Origin: CALGLS01 sp964508085
Lineage (GTDB): Bacteria; Bacteroidota; Bacteroidia; Chitinophagales; Saprospiraceae
Direction of reading: 5' to 3'
DNA length: 16,158 nt
NCBI GenBank assembly: GCA_964508085.1
Contig: CAZDTI010000194.1
Coordinates: 1-16,158 of the forward strand
The notes under the pieces were generated by a model that searched no databases, was not told the origin of the DNA, and was given only the letters and a program-made list of their open reading frames with translations. Shown here piece after piece: positions 7,107 to 15,071 of this stretch (positions are counted from its first letter, which is position 1; the number at the start of each line of letters is the position of its first letter). A program made the position numbers and the translations under genes.

Positions 7107-8171
7107 ATGCTCGATAAATTAAACGCGATACACGAACGATACATTTACCTGGAAGAACAGTTGAGTGATCCTGAAATCTTTGCAGACCAAGCTCGATTTA
7201 CCAAAGTCAATAAGGAATACAAAGGTCTGGAGGAGATTATCGCTGTCAGAGCAGAATTTCTTTTGCTGACTGGAAATATCGAAACAGCGAAGGAAATGCT
7301 TGCTGATCCAGAGATGAAAGAAATGGCGCAGATGGAATTGGAGGAGTTGACTCCGCAGGTAGCGGTGATGGAAGAGAAGATTAAAATGTTACTAGTTCCT
7401 AAGGATCCAGAAGATGAACGAGATGTGATCTTCGAAATTCGAGCGGGAGCAGGAGGGGATGAAGCCAGCCTTTTTGCCGGAGATCTCTATAAAATGTATT
7501 CCAGATACTTTGACGAACAAGGTTGGAAAACCGAAGCCATAACCATCAATGAAGGAACGGTTGGAGGATACAGCAAGTTGGTATTAGAAGTAACTGGAAC
7601 AGAGGTATTCGGAAAGCTAAAGTTTGAATCTGGTGCTCATCGGGTACAACGTGTTCCCAAAACGGAATCCAAAGGACGTTTGCATACTTCTGCAGTAACC
7701 GTAGTGGTAATGCCAAAGTTGGTTTTAGAAGATGTAAACATCAATAAGGCGGATTTGAAAACAGATACTTTCCGCTCTAGTGGGGCAGGGGGGCAGCACG
7801 TGAATAAAACAGAATCCGGAGTACGATTTACCCACCTTCCAACGGGTATTGTTTCGGAAAGTACAGATGGTCGTTCGCAGATAAAGAACAGAGAAATAGC
7901 TTTACAAAGGTTATACGTCAAAATATACGACGCGCAAAGAGAAGCGCACGAATCGAAAGTAGCTTCAGCTCGTAAGAGTCTTGTTGGCTCCGGAGATCGC
8001 TCTGATAAAATACGAACGTACAATTTTCCTCAGAATCGAGTAACGGATCACCGCATTGGTCTGAGTTTGAATAAGTTAGATAAGGTTTTGGCTGGAGATA
8101 TTGGACAGGTTATCGAGGCCTTGTGTTTGCATGAAAATACAGAGAAATTAAAGGCTGGAGAGAAAGATTAA
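7107..8171 (+). CDS. prfA: peptide chain release factor 1
   Basis: This 354-residue class I release factor is close to the usual 350-360. It recognises UAA and UAG in the ribosomal A site and triggers peptidyl-tRNA hydrolysis. The catalytic loop S-S-G-A-G-G-Q-H-V-N contains GGQ at residues 228-230, whose glutamine is normally N5-methylated. The stop-codon tripeptide region reads V-P-K-T-E-S (P184-K185-T186), which fits the PxT form of RF1 rather than the SPF of RF2. The acidic R-A-G-A-G-G-D-E-A stretch and T-H-L-P-T-G-I-V are also family landmarks. No frameshift site is present, as expected for RF1. It has its own -7 element upstream and a strong bidirectional terminator downstream, so it appears to be a single-gene unit. 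Confidence 0.98.
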   Translation: MLDKLNAIHERYIYLEEQLSDPEIFADQARFTKVNKEYKGLEEIIAVRAEFLLLTGNIETAKEMLADPEMKEMAQMELEELTPQVAVMEEKIKMLLVPKDPEDERDVIFEIRAGAGGDEASLFAGDLYKMYSRYFDEQGWKTEAITINEGTVGGYSKLVLEVTGTEVFGKLKFESGAHRVQRVPKTESKGRLHTSAVTVVVMPKLVLEDVNINKADLKTDTFRSSGAGGQHVNKTESGVRFTHLPTGIVSESTDGRSQIKNREIALQRLYVKIYDAQREAHESKVASARKSLVGSGDRSDKIRTYNFPQNRVTDHRIGLSLNKLDKVLAGDIGQVIEALCLHENTEKLKAGEKD

Positions 8172-8190
8172 AAGACTTTAGCTAGCATAA

Positions 8191-8231
8191 AAAAAAAGTG
8201 GTGCCATTTCAAAATAGCACCACTTTTTTTC
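8191..8231. terminator. bidirectional intrinsic terminator between prfA and the rhodanese gene
   Basis: A perfect 14-bp inverted repeat (arms 8191-8204 and 8217-8230, core GTGGTGC/GCACCAC) has A runs on the left and T runs on the right. It can therefore end both the plus-strand prfA transcript and the minus-strand mvaD-rhodanese transcript. Confidence 0.9.
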
Positions 8232-8244
8232 GAAGGGGTTGTAC

Positions 8245-8772
8245 CTACCAGACTTTTACAGCCTTCCCATCCTGAACCCATTTACTCCACTTCTTGTTAT
8301 AGGTATGTATTTTATCTGTAGGCTTATTATTGTTGTCTACTACTGGGTTGTCTTGGTTTACCCATTCAAAGATGCTTCCGTATAGATTATAGACATTTGT
8401 AAAGCCAAGCTTTTGAATTTTCTCTCCTACCTTCTCGCTTCGATATCCAATAGAACAATAAACAACAATCGGAGTGTCTTTTGGGACTTCGTTTAATAAA
8501 TCACCATCATATTCTTCATAGCCCATATACTCTGCACCTTCGATATGGCTGATATCATATTCTTCTTTTTCTCTAATGTCTAAGACTAAAGCATCATCCA
8601 TCATTACTTTTAGTTCATCGGGGGTGATAGGCGTAACAGTTAAGCTCAATAAATTTTTTACTTTTTTGTCGAATGCAGGGTTGGTACAACTAGCATCGGT
8701 TGTTGCTTCTTGAGCACAGCTCACTGTGCTTAGAAAAAGAAAGGAGAAAAGTAAGTAGAACGAATTTTTCAT
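8245..8772 (-). CDS. rhodanese-domain lipoprotein
   Basis: This 175-residue protein has a lipoprotein signal peptide (S-T-V-S-C, Cys19), so it is probably anchored in the periplasm or outer membrane. A single rhodanese domain covers about 48-145: D-I-R (65-67), H-I-E-G-A (76-80), and the active-site loop C106-S-I-G-Y-R111-S with the catalytic cysteine that carries persulfide sulfur. The loop has six residues, typical of sulfurtransferases rather than the seven-residue loop of Cdc25-like phosphatases. The C-terminal tail is lysine/tryptophan-rich. It starts 24 bases after the mvaD stop on the same strand with no promoter or terminator between, so the two are probably cotranscribed. The physiological sulfur donor and acceptor are unknown. 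Confidence 0.9.
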   Translation of the reverse strand: MKNSFYLLFSFLFLSTVSCAQEATTDASCTNPAFDKKVKNLLSLTVTPITPDELKVMMDDALVLDIREKEEYDISHIEGAEYMGYEEYDGDLLNEVPKDTPIVVYCSIGYRSEKVGEKIQKLGFTNVYNLYGSIFEWVNQDNPVVDNNNKPTDKIHTYNKKWSKWVQDGKAVKVW

Positions 8773-8796
8773 AAAAGTTGATTTTTAAATGTAGTC

Positions 8797-9894
8797 TTAA
8801 TGCATAATTTCTGTTGGGCCCTTTCCAACCTGATCCGCAATATACACGCCATCCTCGCAAAGGGGAACCAAATCACGCTTTATAAACGCCTGAATCTCTG
8901 TTTTGATTTCGTCAGGGTATAATAAATGTATGTTAGGGCCGGCATCAAGACTAAAATAAACCTGTAAATTGGTTTCTGCACGAAATGCTCTGATTTTTTC
9001 AATCATCGTAAGTGTATTCGGCTGCATTAAAATATAAGAAGGTTCAGAAGCCATCATTAAAGCGTGCAATGTAAGTGCCTCATCCTCGGCTATTTTACCA
9101 AAAGTAGGAATATCACCATCTTTTAAGGCCAGCAAAAGTTGCTCAAAACGTTGATTGGCTTGCAAATATCTGTTGTCTGCAAAAATATTGTTCTCCATCA
9201 ACCCATGTCCAGCTCGGCTCGATACTGATTTTTCCGCTTTACTCACAATCATAATGTCATCATGGAAGTTATGGAAAACGGGATGAACTTCAGTCTCATA
9301 AGGAGTGGCATACAAATCGGAAGTTGTCGGGTCGATTGTACTCTCCCCCCATTGCCCCATAATTGGGTAAACAGAACGGCATGCTGAACCAGACCCTAAC
9401 CTTGAAATGAAAGAAGCTTTTTGCAAGAATTCCTTTTCAGTAGCCAAGCTCCCGATTAAACTCCTCTCCATAGAACAAAGACACAAAGCCAATGCACTCA
9501 TGGCTGAAGCAGAAGAGGCGATTCCGGCAGAATGTGGAAATGAATTACTGGAATCAATTACTAAATCAACTTGTTCCAAGAAAGGAAAAAATGGAATCAT
9601 ATTTTCAAGAAAGCGCTCTACCTTATCTCCAAATGCTTTATTGGAATTTCCTTCGAATCGGAATTGAAGTTGAATCCCCGTTAATTCGTTTTCCCGACTT
9701 TTATATCGAATAATTGTTTCCGTAAAGGCATTACTAAGGGTAAAGCTAATGGAAGGATTTCGTGGCAACTGACGACCATGCTTTCCCCAATACTTTATAA
9801 TCGCAATGTTAGAAGGACTCTTCCATTGAATATGGCCTTTATCAATTACTAGATCTGAGGCTATTCGCCCTTTTGGATTTTCAAATATTTGCAT
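8797..9894 (-). CDS. mvaD: diphosphomevalonate decarboxylase
   Basis: This GHMP-family enzyme of the mevalonate pathway converts mevalonate 5-diphosphate to isopentenyl diphosphate using ATP. From the ATG at 9894 it is 365 residues. Diagnostic stretches are S-N-I-A-I-I-K-Y-W-G-K (28-38), S-A-G-I-A-S-S-A-S (122-130, the phosphate-binding loop), R-L-G-S-G-S-A-C-R-S (165-174, specific for this enzyme) and F-S-L-D-A-G-P-N with the catalytic aspartate at 317. An upstream in-frame ATG at 9942 would add 16 hydrophobic residues unlike the family. It would also lie upstream of the TACTTTTG promoter element at 9899-9906, so 9894 is preferred. No other mevalonate gene is in the window. The rhodanese gene follows closely. 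Confidence 0.95.
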   Translation of the reverse strand: MQIFENPKGRIASDLVIDKGHIQWKSPSNIAIIKYWGKHGRQLPRNPSISFTLSNAFTETIIRYKSRENELTGIQLQFRFEGNSNKAFGDKVERFLENMIPFFPFLEQVDLVIDSSNSFPHSAGIASSASAMSALALCLCSMERSLIGSLATEKEFLQKASFISRLGSGSACRSVYPIMGQWGESTIDPTTSDLYATPYETEVHPVFHNFHDDIMIVSKAEKSVSSRAGHGLMENNIFADNRYLQANQRFEQLLLALKDGDIPTFGKIAEDEALTLHALMMASEPSYILMQPNTLTMIEKIRAFRAETNLQVYFSLDAGPNIHLLYPDEIKTEIQAFIKRDLVPLCEDGVYIADQVGKGPTEIMH

Positions 9895-9898
9895 ACTG

Positions 9899-9906
9899 CA
9901 AAAGTA
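9899..9906 (-). promoter_or_regulatory. -7 promoter element immediately before mvaD
   Basis: The minus strand reads TACTTTTG, a full match to TAnnTTTG, with only four bases between it and the preferred ATG. Transcription would start at or very near the start codon, giving a leaderless or nearly leaderless mRNA. No convincing -33 element is at the normal spacing. Confidence 0.5.
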
Positions 9907-10302
9907 AGTAATGGTGAATAAATAAAATGAGCAATTAAGCAAAATATTTTTTCATTATAAGAGACCTTAAAATAAGAGTTATACAAGCGTGTAATGACTA
10001 TTTTAGGATGAAGAGTAATGGAACCAGATGAAGCCTTATGGGGTGGTTCATTTTTCAATATTAAGAAGCCTGAGGTAAGAGAAAAGGAAGAATGCACCAA
10101 AAGAACTTAGGATGGCATCTAAAAGAGTAAGAGGTTAAGCGCTTACAAGGTACTTCTGATTCTATTTGTTATTTTTGTGAACCTTCAAAGGAAGAGCGTG
10201 GTATCATCTAAATAATTGGTCAGCAACGGGCTGCTCTGTAAGTCAATAGCGGGAAGTTAATAACTAACAGCCAATCACTAAAAGTTTTATAAAAATAAAT
10301 AT
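9907..10302. other. gene-free divergent intergenic region
   Basis: No gene is supported. Small elements visible are a GAACCA/TGGTTC stem followed by ATTTTT at 10021-10055 (weak plus-strand terminator-like), the 10-bp palindrome TAAGCGCTTA at 10136-10145, and TATTTTTG at 10170-10177, a full match to the -7 consensus on the plus strand about 125 bases before the DUF4837 start. None is strong enough for a separate call. Confidence 0.45.
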
Positions 10303-11409
10303 ATGAAAGATAAGATCGTCAAAAAAAATAGGATAAAAAGTAGCGTTTTCTTTTTGGGAACCTGTTTGTTATTCCTAAGTAGTTTTTTTAGCTGCAGTAA
10401 TGTAGATATGGCACAATTTGAAGCAAGAACAGCTGCCTTTGGACAAGTCAATGATATGGTAGTCGTAGCGGATCAGAAAGTTTGGGAAAGTGCTGTAGGA
10501 GATACCTTTCGCTATTACTTCAGTTCAGCTTATCCGATATTACCACAACCAGAGCCTGTATTCGACTTGTGGCATTGGACGGCAGGAGAAGTCAACGCAG
10601 AACCAGTTCGTCAGAAGAAACGAACCTATTTAATTTTAGGGGATTTATCAAACGAAGAATCACCTGCGAGTAAAATGATTTTGGCGGATTTAGGTGCTGA
10701 AAAAAGAGCGCGAGCGAAAACGGAAAAAACCTTCAATTCCACAATGGGGAAAAATAAATGGGCAGATGGCCAAATCCTAGTTTATTTGTTTGGAAATTCA
10801 GAAGAAGATTTAACGAATAACATCAAAGCAAAATTTCCGGCTATTTCCAGAAGAATCTACGAAGCAGACTCAGATATCGTTGAAGCAACGGTTTACGCAA
10901 GTGGGGATGGAGGAGAATTGGGTGATAAGATCAAAGAAAAGCTTGGTGTTACGATGCGTATTCCTGCAGATTATATTCTTGCAGTAGAAGATAAGAAAAC
11001 AATGTGGTTACGTAAAGAGACAGATTTTGTGAGCAGTAATATATTTCTGTATAAAACAAAGTATCAAGACAAGTCGCAGTTCACTAAAGAAGGGATAAAA
11101 GCGATCCGAGACTCCTTGGGGCGAAAGTTTGTGAGCACCGATGTAGAGGATACCTACATGCGTACAAATGATCAGGATTTGCCAATGTTGACTAAGGTGG
11201 TTACTTTGAATAACAATTACGCAGTAGAGGCTCGCGGTATCTGGGACATCGTAAACGACTTTATGGGAGGGCCTTATATTTCCTATCTCATACATAACCC
11301 GAGTACCAACGATTTGTTATACGTAGATGGATTCGTACATGCACCAGGAAAGAAAAAACGAAATTATATTCAACAGTTAGAGTTTGTTTTCCAGTCGATT
11401 GAAATGTAA
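10303..11409 (+). CDS. DUF4837 family lipoprotein
   Basis: This 368-residue protein has a long positively charged N-terminus, a hydrophobic segment and a lipoprotein-type cysteine at 31 (S-S-F-F-S-C). After cleavage it would be lipid-anchored in the envelope. The mature part matches DUF4837 in layout: G-Q-V-N-D-M-V-V-V-A-D near the start, then W-E-S-A-V-G-D-T-F, L-P-Q-P-E-P-V-F-D-L, the R-T-Y-L-I-L segment, and the C-terminal A-R-G-I-W and L-L-Y-V-D-G-F-V-H-A-P-G-K-K-K-R-N-Y-I-Q. This family occurs widely in Bacteroidota and has no established function, so none is claimed. It is a single-gene unit closed by a 22-bp-stem terminator. Confidence 0.88.
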   Translation: MKDKIVKKNRIKSSVFFLGTCLLFLSSFFSCSNVDMAQFEARTAAFGQVNDMVVVADQKVWESAVGDTFRYYFSSAYPILPQPEPVFDLWHWTAGEVNAEPVRQKKRTYLILGDLSNEESPASKMILADLGAEKRARAKTEKTFNSTMGKNKWADGQILVYLFGNSEEDLTNNIKAKFPAISRRIYEADSDIVEATVYASGDGGELGDKIKEKLGVTMRIPADYILAVEDKKTMWLRKETDFVSSNIFLYKTKYQDKSQFTKEGIKAIRDSLGRKFVSTDVEDTYMRTNDQDLPMLTKVVTLNNNYAVEARGIWDIVNDFMGGPYISYLIHNPSTNDLLYVDGFVHAPGKKKRNYIQQLEFVFQSIEM

Positions 11410-11425
11410 TGTAGGGTCCATGTAT

Positions 11426-11474
11426 GTAAATAAAAAACGCCGTTTGCTTCATGCAAACGGCGTTTTTTATTTAC
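11426..11474. terminator. very strong bidirectional terminator after the DUF4837 gene
   Basis: A perfect 22-bp inverted repeat (arms 11426-11447 and 11453-11474, five-base loop) has the GC core ACGCCGTTTGC/GCAAACGGCGT flanked by A and T runs. It cleanly separates the DUF4837 gene from the sigma gene that follows. Confidence 0.95.
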
Positions 11475-11476
11475 AA

Positions 11477-11508
11477 TTTTGAATAGCTATATGAATTCCT
11501 TACCTTAG
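11477..11508 (+). promoter_or_regulatory. promoter of the third sigma gene
   Basis: TTTTG at 11477-11481, 19 bases of spacer, then TACCTTAG at 11501-11508, one mismatch from TAnnTTTG. Spacing fits Bacteroidota primary-sigma promoters. The start codon is 46 bases further on. The element begins only three bases after the preceding terminator. Confidence 0.6.
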
Positions 11509-11554
11509 TAACGACGAAAAGAGAAAACAACACTTCTTCAAATAATAAAACCGG

Positions 11555-12166
11555 ATGAACAGCACACTTACTGCCCAATCCAATCGACAAGCCTTTGCGG
11601 AGATGTCCGATGAGGTGTTGATCCGGAAATACCAACAAACCGGAGAAAAACAACTCTTTTCTATCCTTTATAAAAGATATACTCATTTGGTTTTCGGCGC
11701 CTGCCTCAAGTACCTTCGTAACCCAGAAGATAGCAGGGACATGGCCATGTCTATTTTCGAAAAAATAATGCGGAACCCACCCACAGATAAAATATTAGTC
11801 TTTAAAAGTTGGTTACACAAGTACGTTCAAAATGAATGCTTTTACTTTATTCGGACAAGGTCTTCTCGTGGCGCTTCTTTTCGTAAATTTGAAGAAATGG
11901 AAACCCGTGATGCCGCAACTGCAGATAATGAGGGAGAAACTCGTTTAGTAGAAAAAGAAACAGCACCACCCATGAAACTCGGAGAGGCGATCCGAAAACT
12001 ACCAAAAGTGCAAAAGGAATGTATCCGGCTTTTCTACCTAAAAGAGAAAAGTTATAAACAGATAGCGGAGAAAACAGGATATACGGAATCGCAAGTTAAA
12101 AGCTATTTGCAAAATGGAAAACGAAGATTGAAAGTCCTAATGACTGGAGAAGAGGAAGAGGATTAA
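11555..12166 (+). CDS. ECF-type RNA polymerase sigma factor
   Basis: This 203-residue sigma factor is of the divergent type common in Bacteroidota. Region 2 spans about 20-100: D-E-V-L-I-R-K-Y, L-F-S-I-L-Y-K-R-Y, D-S-R-D-M-A-M-S-I-F-E-K (59-70), and F-K-S-W-L-H-K-Y-V-Q-N. A charged linker covers about 105-140. Region 4 spans about 142-195: L-P-K-V-Q-K-E-C-I-R-L-F-Y-L-K-E-K-S-Y-K, then the recognition helix around T-E-S-Q-V-K-S-Y-L-Q-N-G-K-R-R-L. The gene lies ten bases upstream of a zinc-finger anti-sigma gene, forming a classical sigma/anti-sigma operon with its own promoter. Confidence 0.92.
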   Translation: MNSTLTAQSNRQAFAEMSDEVLIRKYQQTGEKQLFSILYKRYTHLVFGACLKYLRNPEDSRDMAMSIFEKIMRNPPTDKILVFKSWLHKYVQNECFYFIRTRSSRGASFRKFEEMETRDAATADNEGETRLVEKETAPPMKLGEAIRKLPKVQKECIRLFYLKEKSYKQIAEKTGYTESQVKSYLQNGKRRLKVLMTGEEEED

Positions 12167-12176
12167 ACGTAATAAA

Positions 12177-12932
12177 ATGAAAGAAATACTCGAACAAACC
12201 CCCTGCCTGAAAGAGGAAGAAATAAAACGCTACCTTTCCGAGCAGTCTCCTAGTGAAGAATTACGTCGGGTGGAAAATCACCTGCTGGATTGTCCTTTCT
12301 GCTCAGATGCAGTAGAAGGGCTAGAGCAATATTATAGCTTTGACATGGACGACGGATTGGAGCGCTTGAATGCTGCTATAGAAACGGGGGAGCCCGAGGA
12401 GACAAAAGTTGTGGCTATGCCGAGACGTAGTACTTTGTTCACGCTCAATCGCATAGCTGCCGCAGTTTTATTGTTGGTGATTCCGGTTGCTTCTTGGTTT
12501 TATATGTCTAACAATACAAATTCAAATACGACTGACTTTGGAAATTCAGCTACGATGCGTTCTACGGAAGGAACTACAGAAGAAGAATCTGACTTGCTAA
12601 AAGTCATTTCTCTTTATGATGCTGGACAATATGAAGCCTCATTGGCAGCTACTCAAACAATGCTCGAAAAAGAAAACACAGATGTCAAAACGACTTATTA
12701 TGCGGGCTTATCGGCTTTAAAAACGGAAGAGTATAAACTGGCTGCTGATTATTTTATGACCGTTCGGATGAATAGTGATTTTTATTATGAAGAAGCGACT
12801 TGGTTGGAAATACAAGCACGTATTGGTGCAGAGGATACAGAAATTGCAAAAATAATGTTAGATGAGCTTATCGAAAGAAAGAAGAGTTCGTATTTTGACG
12901 AAGCAGAGGCTTTAAGGAAGACGTTTGATTAG
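12177..12932 (+). CDS. ZAS-type transmembrane anti-sigma factor with TPR-like C-terminus
   Basis: This 251-residue protein has an N-terminal zinc-binding anti-sigma (zf-HC2-like) domain with Cys10, His35, Cys39 and Cys42 in the pattern C-x24-H-x3-C-x2-C (H-L-L-D-C-P-F-C). One transmembrane helix follows at about 88-109, then a short Asn/Thr/Ser-rich linker. The helical TPR-like domain (about 138-248, e.g. D-A-G-Q-Y-E-A-S-L-A and Y-Y-A-G-L-S-A-L-K-T-E-E-Y-K-L-A-A) would lie in the periplasm. The zinc domain would bind the sigma factor encoded ten bases upstream, and the TPR part may sense an envelope signal or partner. That sensing role is inferred. It ends before a bidirectional terminator. 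Confidence 0.9.
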   Translation: MKEILEQTPCLKEEEIKRYLSEQSPSEELRRVENHLLDCPFCSDAVEGLEQYYSFDMDDGLERLNAAIETGEPEETKVVAMPRRSTLFTLNRIAAAVLLLVIPVASWFYMSNNTNSNTTDFGNSATMRSTEGTTEEESDLLKVISLYDAGQYEASLAATQTMLEKENTDVKTTYYAGLSALKTEEYKLAADYFMTVRMNSDFYYEEATWLEIQARIGAEDTEIAKIMLDELIERKKSSYFDEAEALRKTFD

Positions 12933-12986
12933 ATTCCTTAAATTTACGCACAGGGTGGGAAAAGGTTTAGTAAATCAATTGGCCAC

Positions 12987-13026
12987 AAAAAAATAGCCCC
13001 AAGCAAAAGCTCAGGGCTGTTTTTTT
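12987..13026. terminator. bidirectional terminator between the third sigma operon and htpG
   Basis: Thirteen-base arms, AAAAAAATAGCCC at 12987-12999 and GGGCTGTTTTTTT at 13014-13026, pair with one T-G wobble. A runs on one side and T runs on the other let it end the plus-strand anti-sigma transcript and the minus-strand htpG transcript. Confidence 0.85.
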
Positions 13027-13098
13027 ATAACAAAAGAAAGAGAACTCAATCGAAAGACTTATTCTCTCATTTCGAATGATCGAAGGGAAAAACTTGTT

Positions 13099-13128
13099 AT
13101 TCCGAGCGAGCACAGCGAGTCGAGGAAT
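13099..13128. repeat. REP-like intergenic repeat touching the htpG stop codon
   Basis: The plus strand reads ATTCC-GAGCGAG-CACA-GCGAG-TCGA-GGAAT: terminal ATTCC/GGAAT inverted ends around GC-rich GCGAG/CGAG units. This resembles the 'ATTCCGAGCG...CGAGGAAT' repeats scattered between genes in many bacteria, including Bacteroidota. Its last base is the final base of the htpG stop codon. Only one copy is in the window, so repetition in the genome is assumed rather than seen. Confidence 0.55.
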
Positions 13129-14990
13129 TACTTCAACAAAGAAACACTGTTATTAATAAACTTAGTCAAGTCAGCTCCTTTCAACATTCCCTGATTCAGT
13201 AAAGCCAAATTGTACAAGTGCTGCACAAAATCAGTCTTCTTCTCCTCGCTCTTCATCTTAACCAACTTCTCCGCAACCAATGGGTGATTGGTATTCACCA
13301 CTAAGTTGTACATATCCGGCATTCCGGCCATTGACATTCCTTGCATAGATTGCATCTCTTTCATACGACGCATGAACTCAGGGCGTGTAATCATACAAGG
13401 CATATCTTCGGGAGATAAAGCTTTCATTTCAATGTTTGCTCCTTTTTCGCCAACCACTGTGGTGAACATTGCCTTCACTTTTTCCTGTGCTTTCTCACTC
13501 AAGACAGACTCAGTCTTTTCATCTTTCTGGACAAGGTTATCTGCGGTATCTGAATCAACACGGACAAAAGTAACATCTCCTAACTTCTGTTCTAATTGTT
13601 GGATGAAGTGATTGTCAATAACGTTATCAAATTCGAGAACGTCATAGTTTCTGTTCTTCGCGGACTGTATGAAGCTATCGTGTTCAGTTGGATTGTTGGT
13701 GTACAACATCACAATCTTGTTGTGCTTATCAGTTTGGTTTGCTTTTACTTTTTCTTTGTATTCTTCGATAGTAGCAAAAGCGCCATCCACGTTTTTCAAT
13801 AAAGCGAACTTCAATGCTTTAGTGTAAAATTTATCTTCAGAGATCATTCCGTACTTTACAAATACACCTAGATCAGCCCATTTGTTTTCGTAAGCTTCTC
13901 GGTCTTTTTTGAAAAGGCTAGCCAATTTCTCTGCTACCTTTTTAGTGATGTAACCTGTGATTTTTTTTACGTTGGAGTCACTTTGTAAATAAGACCTGGA
14001 GACGTTCAATGGAATATCCGGAGAGTCAATTACACCGTGTAATAAGGTTAAGAATTCAGGAACGATTTCTTTTACATCATCGGTAACAAATACCTGATTA
14101 GAGTATAATTGGATTTTATTTTTTTGTAACTCCAGGTTGTTACCCAACTTAGGGAAATAAAGAATCCCAGTAAGGTTGAAAGGGAAGTCAATATTCAAGT
14201 GAATCCAGAACATTGGAGGAGCACTGTATGGGTATAGCTCGTTGTAGAAAGCTTTGTAGTCCTCATCCTTTAAGCTACGTGGAGATTTTTTCCAAGCAGG
14301 AGATGGATTATTGATGATGTTATCAACTTCCGTTTGGATTTCTTTTTTGTCGTCACCTTCTCCTTCGAAAGTTGTTTCTGTCTTCGTACCGAATTTAATT
14401 TCAGTAGGCAAGAATTTACAGTACTTGTTTAGCAACGTTGTTATTCTTCCATCTTCCAAAAACTCTGTTCCTTCTTCACTGATGTGTAGGACAATGTCCG
14501 TACCTCTGTCTTTACGATCTGTTTTTTCCAGCGTGTATTTTGGATCTCCAGTACAAGTCCATTTAACGGCAGAAGATTTTTTATATGACTTTGTAATTAC
14601 TTCCACTTTATCAGCTACCATAAAGGCAGAATAGAATCCAAGACCAAAGTGCCCGATGATGTTAGCGTCGTCCTTATATTTTTTTACAAAAGCCTCGGCA
14701 CTAGAGAAAGCGACCTGATTAAGGTACTTTTCAACTTCCGATTCCGTCATACCGATTCCACGGTCTTTAATCGTAAGTGTCTTAGCTTCTTTATCCAAAA
14801 CGATTTCCAATTTCAAGTCTCCTAATTCTCCCTTGAATTCTCCTTTTGAAGACAATGTTTTCAATTTAGAAGTAGCGTCAATCGCGTTGGAGATAAGCTC
14901 TCTCAGAAAGATTTCCTGATCAGAATAGAGGAATTTTTTAATGATTGGAAAGATGTTTTCCGTTTGTACAGAGATATTACCTTTTTGCAT
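13128..14990 (-). CDS. htpG: chaperone protein HtpG (bacterial Hsp90)
   Basis: This 620-residue cytosolic ATP-dependent chaperone is close to the E. coli length of 624. The N-terminal GHKL ATPase domain shows E31-L-I-S-N35-A-I-D38 (catalytic Glu and Mg-coordinating Asn), D76-R-G-I-G-M (nucleotide contact), G113-H-F-G-L-G-F-Y-S (lid and phosphate loop) and a later G-T-D-I. The middle domain has the V-S-R-S-Y-L-Q region with the ATP-contacting arginine, and the C-terminal dimerisation domain is complete. The gene is monocistronic on the minus strand, opposite the third sigma operon. A sigma-54-like promoter and palindrome lie about 80-120 bases upstream. A REP-like element touches its stop codon. 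Confidence 0.98.
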   Translation of the reverse strand: MQKGNISVQTENIFPIIKKFLYSDQEIFLRELISNAIDATSKLKTLSSKGEFKGELGDLKLEIVLDKEAKTLTIKDRGIGMTESEVEKYLNQVAFSSAEAFVKKYKDDANIIGHFGLGFYSAFMVADKVEVITKSYKKSSAVKWTCTGDPKYTLEKTDRKDRGTDIVLHISEEGTEFLEDGRITTLLNKYCKFLPTEIKFGTKTETTFEGEGDDKKEIQTEVDNIINNPSPAWKKSPRSLKDEDYKAFYNELYPYSAPPMFWIHLNIDFPFNLTGILYFPKLGNNLELQKNKIQLYSNQVFVTDDVKEIVPEFLTLLHGVIDSPDIPLNVSRSYLQSDSNVKKITGYITKKVAEKLASLFKKDREAYENKWADLGVFVKYGMISEDKFYTKALKFALLKNVDGAFATIEEYKEKVKANQTDKHNKIVMLYTNNPTEHDSFIQSAKNRNYDVLEFDNVIDNHFIQQLEQKLGDVTFVRVDSDTADNLVQKDEKTESVLSEKAQEKVKAMFTTVVGEKGANIEMKALSPEDMPCMITRPEFMRRMKEMQSMQGMSMAGMPDMYNLVVNTNHPLVAEKLVKMKSEEKKTDFVQHLYNLALLNQGMLKGADLTKFINNSVSLLK

Positions 14991-15071
14991 TTCAGTGAGT
15001 TTTGATTAATCGAATGATTTAGGGCGCCTTTTATTGATTGGCATTTTAGCCCTCTTATATGAAGGTCGAAG

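Noticed and set aside
7637..8023. 128-codon minus-strand frame inside prfA
   Set aside because: It lies wholly within the strongly conserved prfA frame and its translation shows no family features; it is an antisense shadow.
9895..9942. 16-residue N-terminal extension of mvaD
   Set aside because: The residues are hydrophobic and unlike the family, and the -7 promoter element lies inside this stretch.
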